Source of the DNA: an uncultured Clostridia bacterium
GTDB taxonomy: Bacteria > Bacillota > Clostridia > Oscillospirales > Ruminococcaceae
NCBI GenBank assembly: GCA_937907305.1
Contig: CALERQ010000038.1
Span: 1-6,281, forward strand
Reading direction: 5' to 3'
DNA: 6,281 bases
A program made the position numbers and the translations under genes. Shown here one piece after another: positions 5,707 to 6,281 of this stretch (its first letter is position 1; each line of letters opens with the position of its first letter). The notes under the pieces are model-generated. The model did no database searches and had not been told where the DNA came from. It worked only from the letters and a program-made list of their open reading frames with translations.

Positions 5707-6036
5707 ATGGCGAGGCATGAATTTGGCGTGATGCCGCTGGCCCCGGAGGCGGGACGGCGGTATGAGGAATATGAGCCGGGGAAATACCATTGCATCCCGG
5801 TGGGGGATGAGGAGATAGAGCGGCTGCTGCCCGAAACGCTGGGACTGCCGATGTACTGGCACACGGTGGACCGCCCGGGCAGAGGGCTGTGCTATACCGG
5901 CATTACACTGATACCGCCGGAGACGCTGCCGGGACTGCGAGAAGCGGTGACCCGGCAGGGTGACATGGCAGAGCTGGCGGCGCTGCTGCGGCGGGCCGAG
6001 CGGGAAAACAGGTGGGTGATCCACTACGGGATATAG
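5707..6036 (+). CDS. Conserved-looking 109-residue protein of unknown function
   Basis: A soluble, acidic-to-neutral protein with no signal peptide, membrane segment or known catalytic motif. It opens with EFGVMPLAPEAGRRYEEYEP and a YHCIPV strand, then DEEIERLL, a central WHTVDRPGRGLCYTGITLIPP block, a charged helix (about residues 80-102) and the ending WVIHYGI. The alternating strand and helix pattern suggests a compact alpha/beta domain. I recall similar uncharacterised proteins in Clostridia and other Firmicutes but know no function. The ATG at 5707 is preceded by AGGAGGG (5697-5703) at a short 3-4 nt spacing; no other in-frame start is better placed. It lies 47 nt after the metallopeptidase and is followed by a strong terminator, so it probably ends that transcription unit. 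The 47-nt gap is AT-rich but shows no clear -35/-10 pair. Confidence 0.8.
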   Translation: MARHEFGVMPLAPEAGRRYEEYEPGKYHCIPVGDEEIERLLPETLGLPMYWHTVDRPGRGLCYTGITLIPPETLPGLREAVTRQGDMAELAALLRRAERENRWVIHYGI

Positions 6037-6045
6037 ACAGCATGG

Positions 6046-6072
6046 AAAAAGCACCCGGAGGGGTGCTTTTTT
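6046..6072 (+). terminator. Strong rho-independent terminator
   Basis: AAAAAGCACCC (6046-6056) pairs perfectly with GGGTGCTTTTT (6061-6071) around the 4-nt loop GGAG, and the T-run (6067-6072) completes a classic intrinsic terminator. It starts 10 nt after the stop of the 109-residue protein. Because A and T runs flank the stem symmetrically it could also act on the minus strand, but no minus-strand gene is seen here. Confidence 0.93.
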
Positions 6073-6139
6073 GGTGGGGGAGGCAGGGGGAAATAAAGTG
6101 GGCTTTTGACCACAAGTGGAAATTTGCACAAAATTTAGC

Positions 6140-6168
6140 TTTCTTTTGGGTTTAGGATATGATATAAT
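6140..6168 (+). promoter_or_regulatory. Extended -10 promoter for the 3'-terminal gene
   Basis: A perfect TATAAT lies at 6163-6168, preceded by TGA (6160-6162), giving an extended -10. The -35 region around 6140-6145 (TTTCTT) is a poor match, which an extended -10 can offset. The stretch from the terminator to the gene (6073-6195) is much richer in A/T than the rest of the window. Start of transcription is expected near 6175, giving a short leader of about 20 nt. Confidence 0.7.
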
Positions 6169-6195
6169 ATGTAAAAAAAGTTTACGGAGGAAATA

Positions 6196-6281
6196 ATGAT
6201 GAAGAGAGTATTGAGCATACTTCTTATTAGTCAACCTCGAATAAAGAATGACGGCTTATGCTTCGATATATCCGACGAAAT
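6196..6281 (+). CDS. 5' end of a gene running off the window, secretion-signal-like start
   Basis: GGAGG at 6186-6190 sits 5 nt before ATG 6196 (a second ATG follows at 6199) and downstream of an extended -10 promoter, so a translated gene almost certainly starts here. Twenty-eight complete codons are visible and the frame is still open at the window edge. The first residues, MMKRVLSILLIS, look exactly like the start of a signal peptide or lipoprotein signal. The following residues, QPRIKNDGLCFDISDE, are polar, so the hydrophobic core is cut short. Codon use (ATA, CTT, TTA, AGT, CGA) differs from the neighbouring genes. The gene could encode a short or unusual leader, or it could be interrupted near 6230 by inserted or misjoined DNA. 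Identity cannot be decided from this fragment. Confidence 0.55.
   Translation, partial: MMKRVLSILLISQPRIKNDGLCFDISDE

Noticed and set aside
5581..6234. Minus-strand frame of 217 codons over the right end
   Set aside because: It starts without a ribosome binding site, crosses the terminator and promoter region, and is antisense to two well-supported plus-strand genes.

Overview
The window looks like chromosomal DNA from a GC-rich Clostridia member, most like the gut Oscillospiraceae/Ruminococcaceae (Faecalibacterium-, Gemmiger- or Subdoligranulum-like). The reasons are the heavy G/C use at third codon positions, strong AGGAGG-type ribosome binding sites, a YlbJ-like spore-former membrane protein, a Firmicutes-style multidomain Amidase_3 cell-wall hydrolase, and intergenic palindromic repeats of a kind I associate with these genomes. 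The placement is inference from content; no rRNA or other marker gene is present.

Layout. Positions 1-370 carry no gene. They hold two small palindromes and a roughly 100-bp tandem repeat (two full units and one partial), each full unit containing two hairpins. Next comes a YlbJ-like membrane protein gene (371-1483). Positions 1484-1937 are non-coding: a cluster of perfect GC-rich hairpins with GGA or GCA loops, then an extended -10 promoter and a leader of about 135 nt. That promoter probably drives a two-gene unit: a 73-residue four-cysteine protein (1938-2159) and, 25 nt later, an exported 852-residue N-acetylmuramoyl-L-alanine amidase (2185-4743). Positions 4744-4948 hold a terminator-like hairpin followed by four perfect hairpins packed back to back. 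Then come a YgjP/SprT-like zinc metallopeptidase starting at GTG (4949-5659) and a 109-residue protein of unknown function (5707-6036), closed by a strong intrinsic terminator (6046-6072). The last 209 bases are clearly more AT-rich and contain an extended -10 promoter, a good ribosome binding site and the first 28 codons of a gene that runs off the window.

How the genes work together. All genes are on the plus strand. The amidase and its cysteine-rich neighbour are probably co-transcribed, and the metallopeptidase and the 109-residue protein may form a second unit. No shared pathway is shown. Envelope work links the YlbJ-like protein (sporulation membrane protein family) and the amidase only loosely.

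I do not see a complete undescribed system such as a defence island, CRISPR array or biosynthetic cluster. The least explained items are the GNA-loop hairpin arrays between genes, the two small uncharacterised proteins, and the right-hand end, where a secretion-signal-like start switches abruptly to unrelated sequence.
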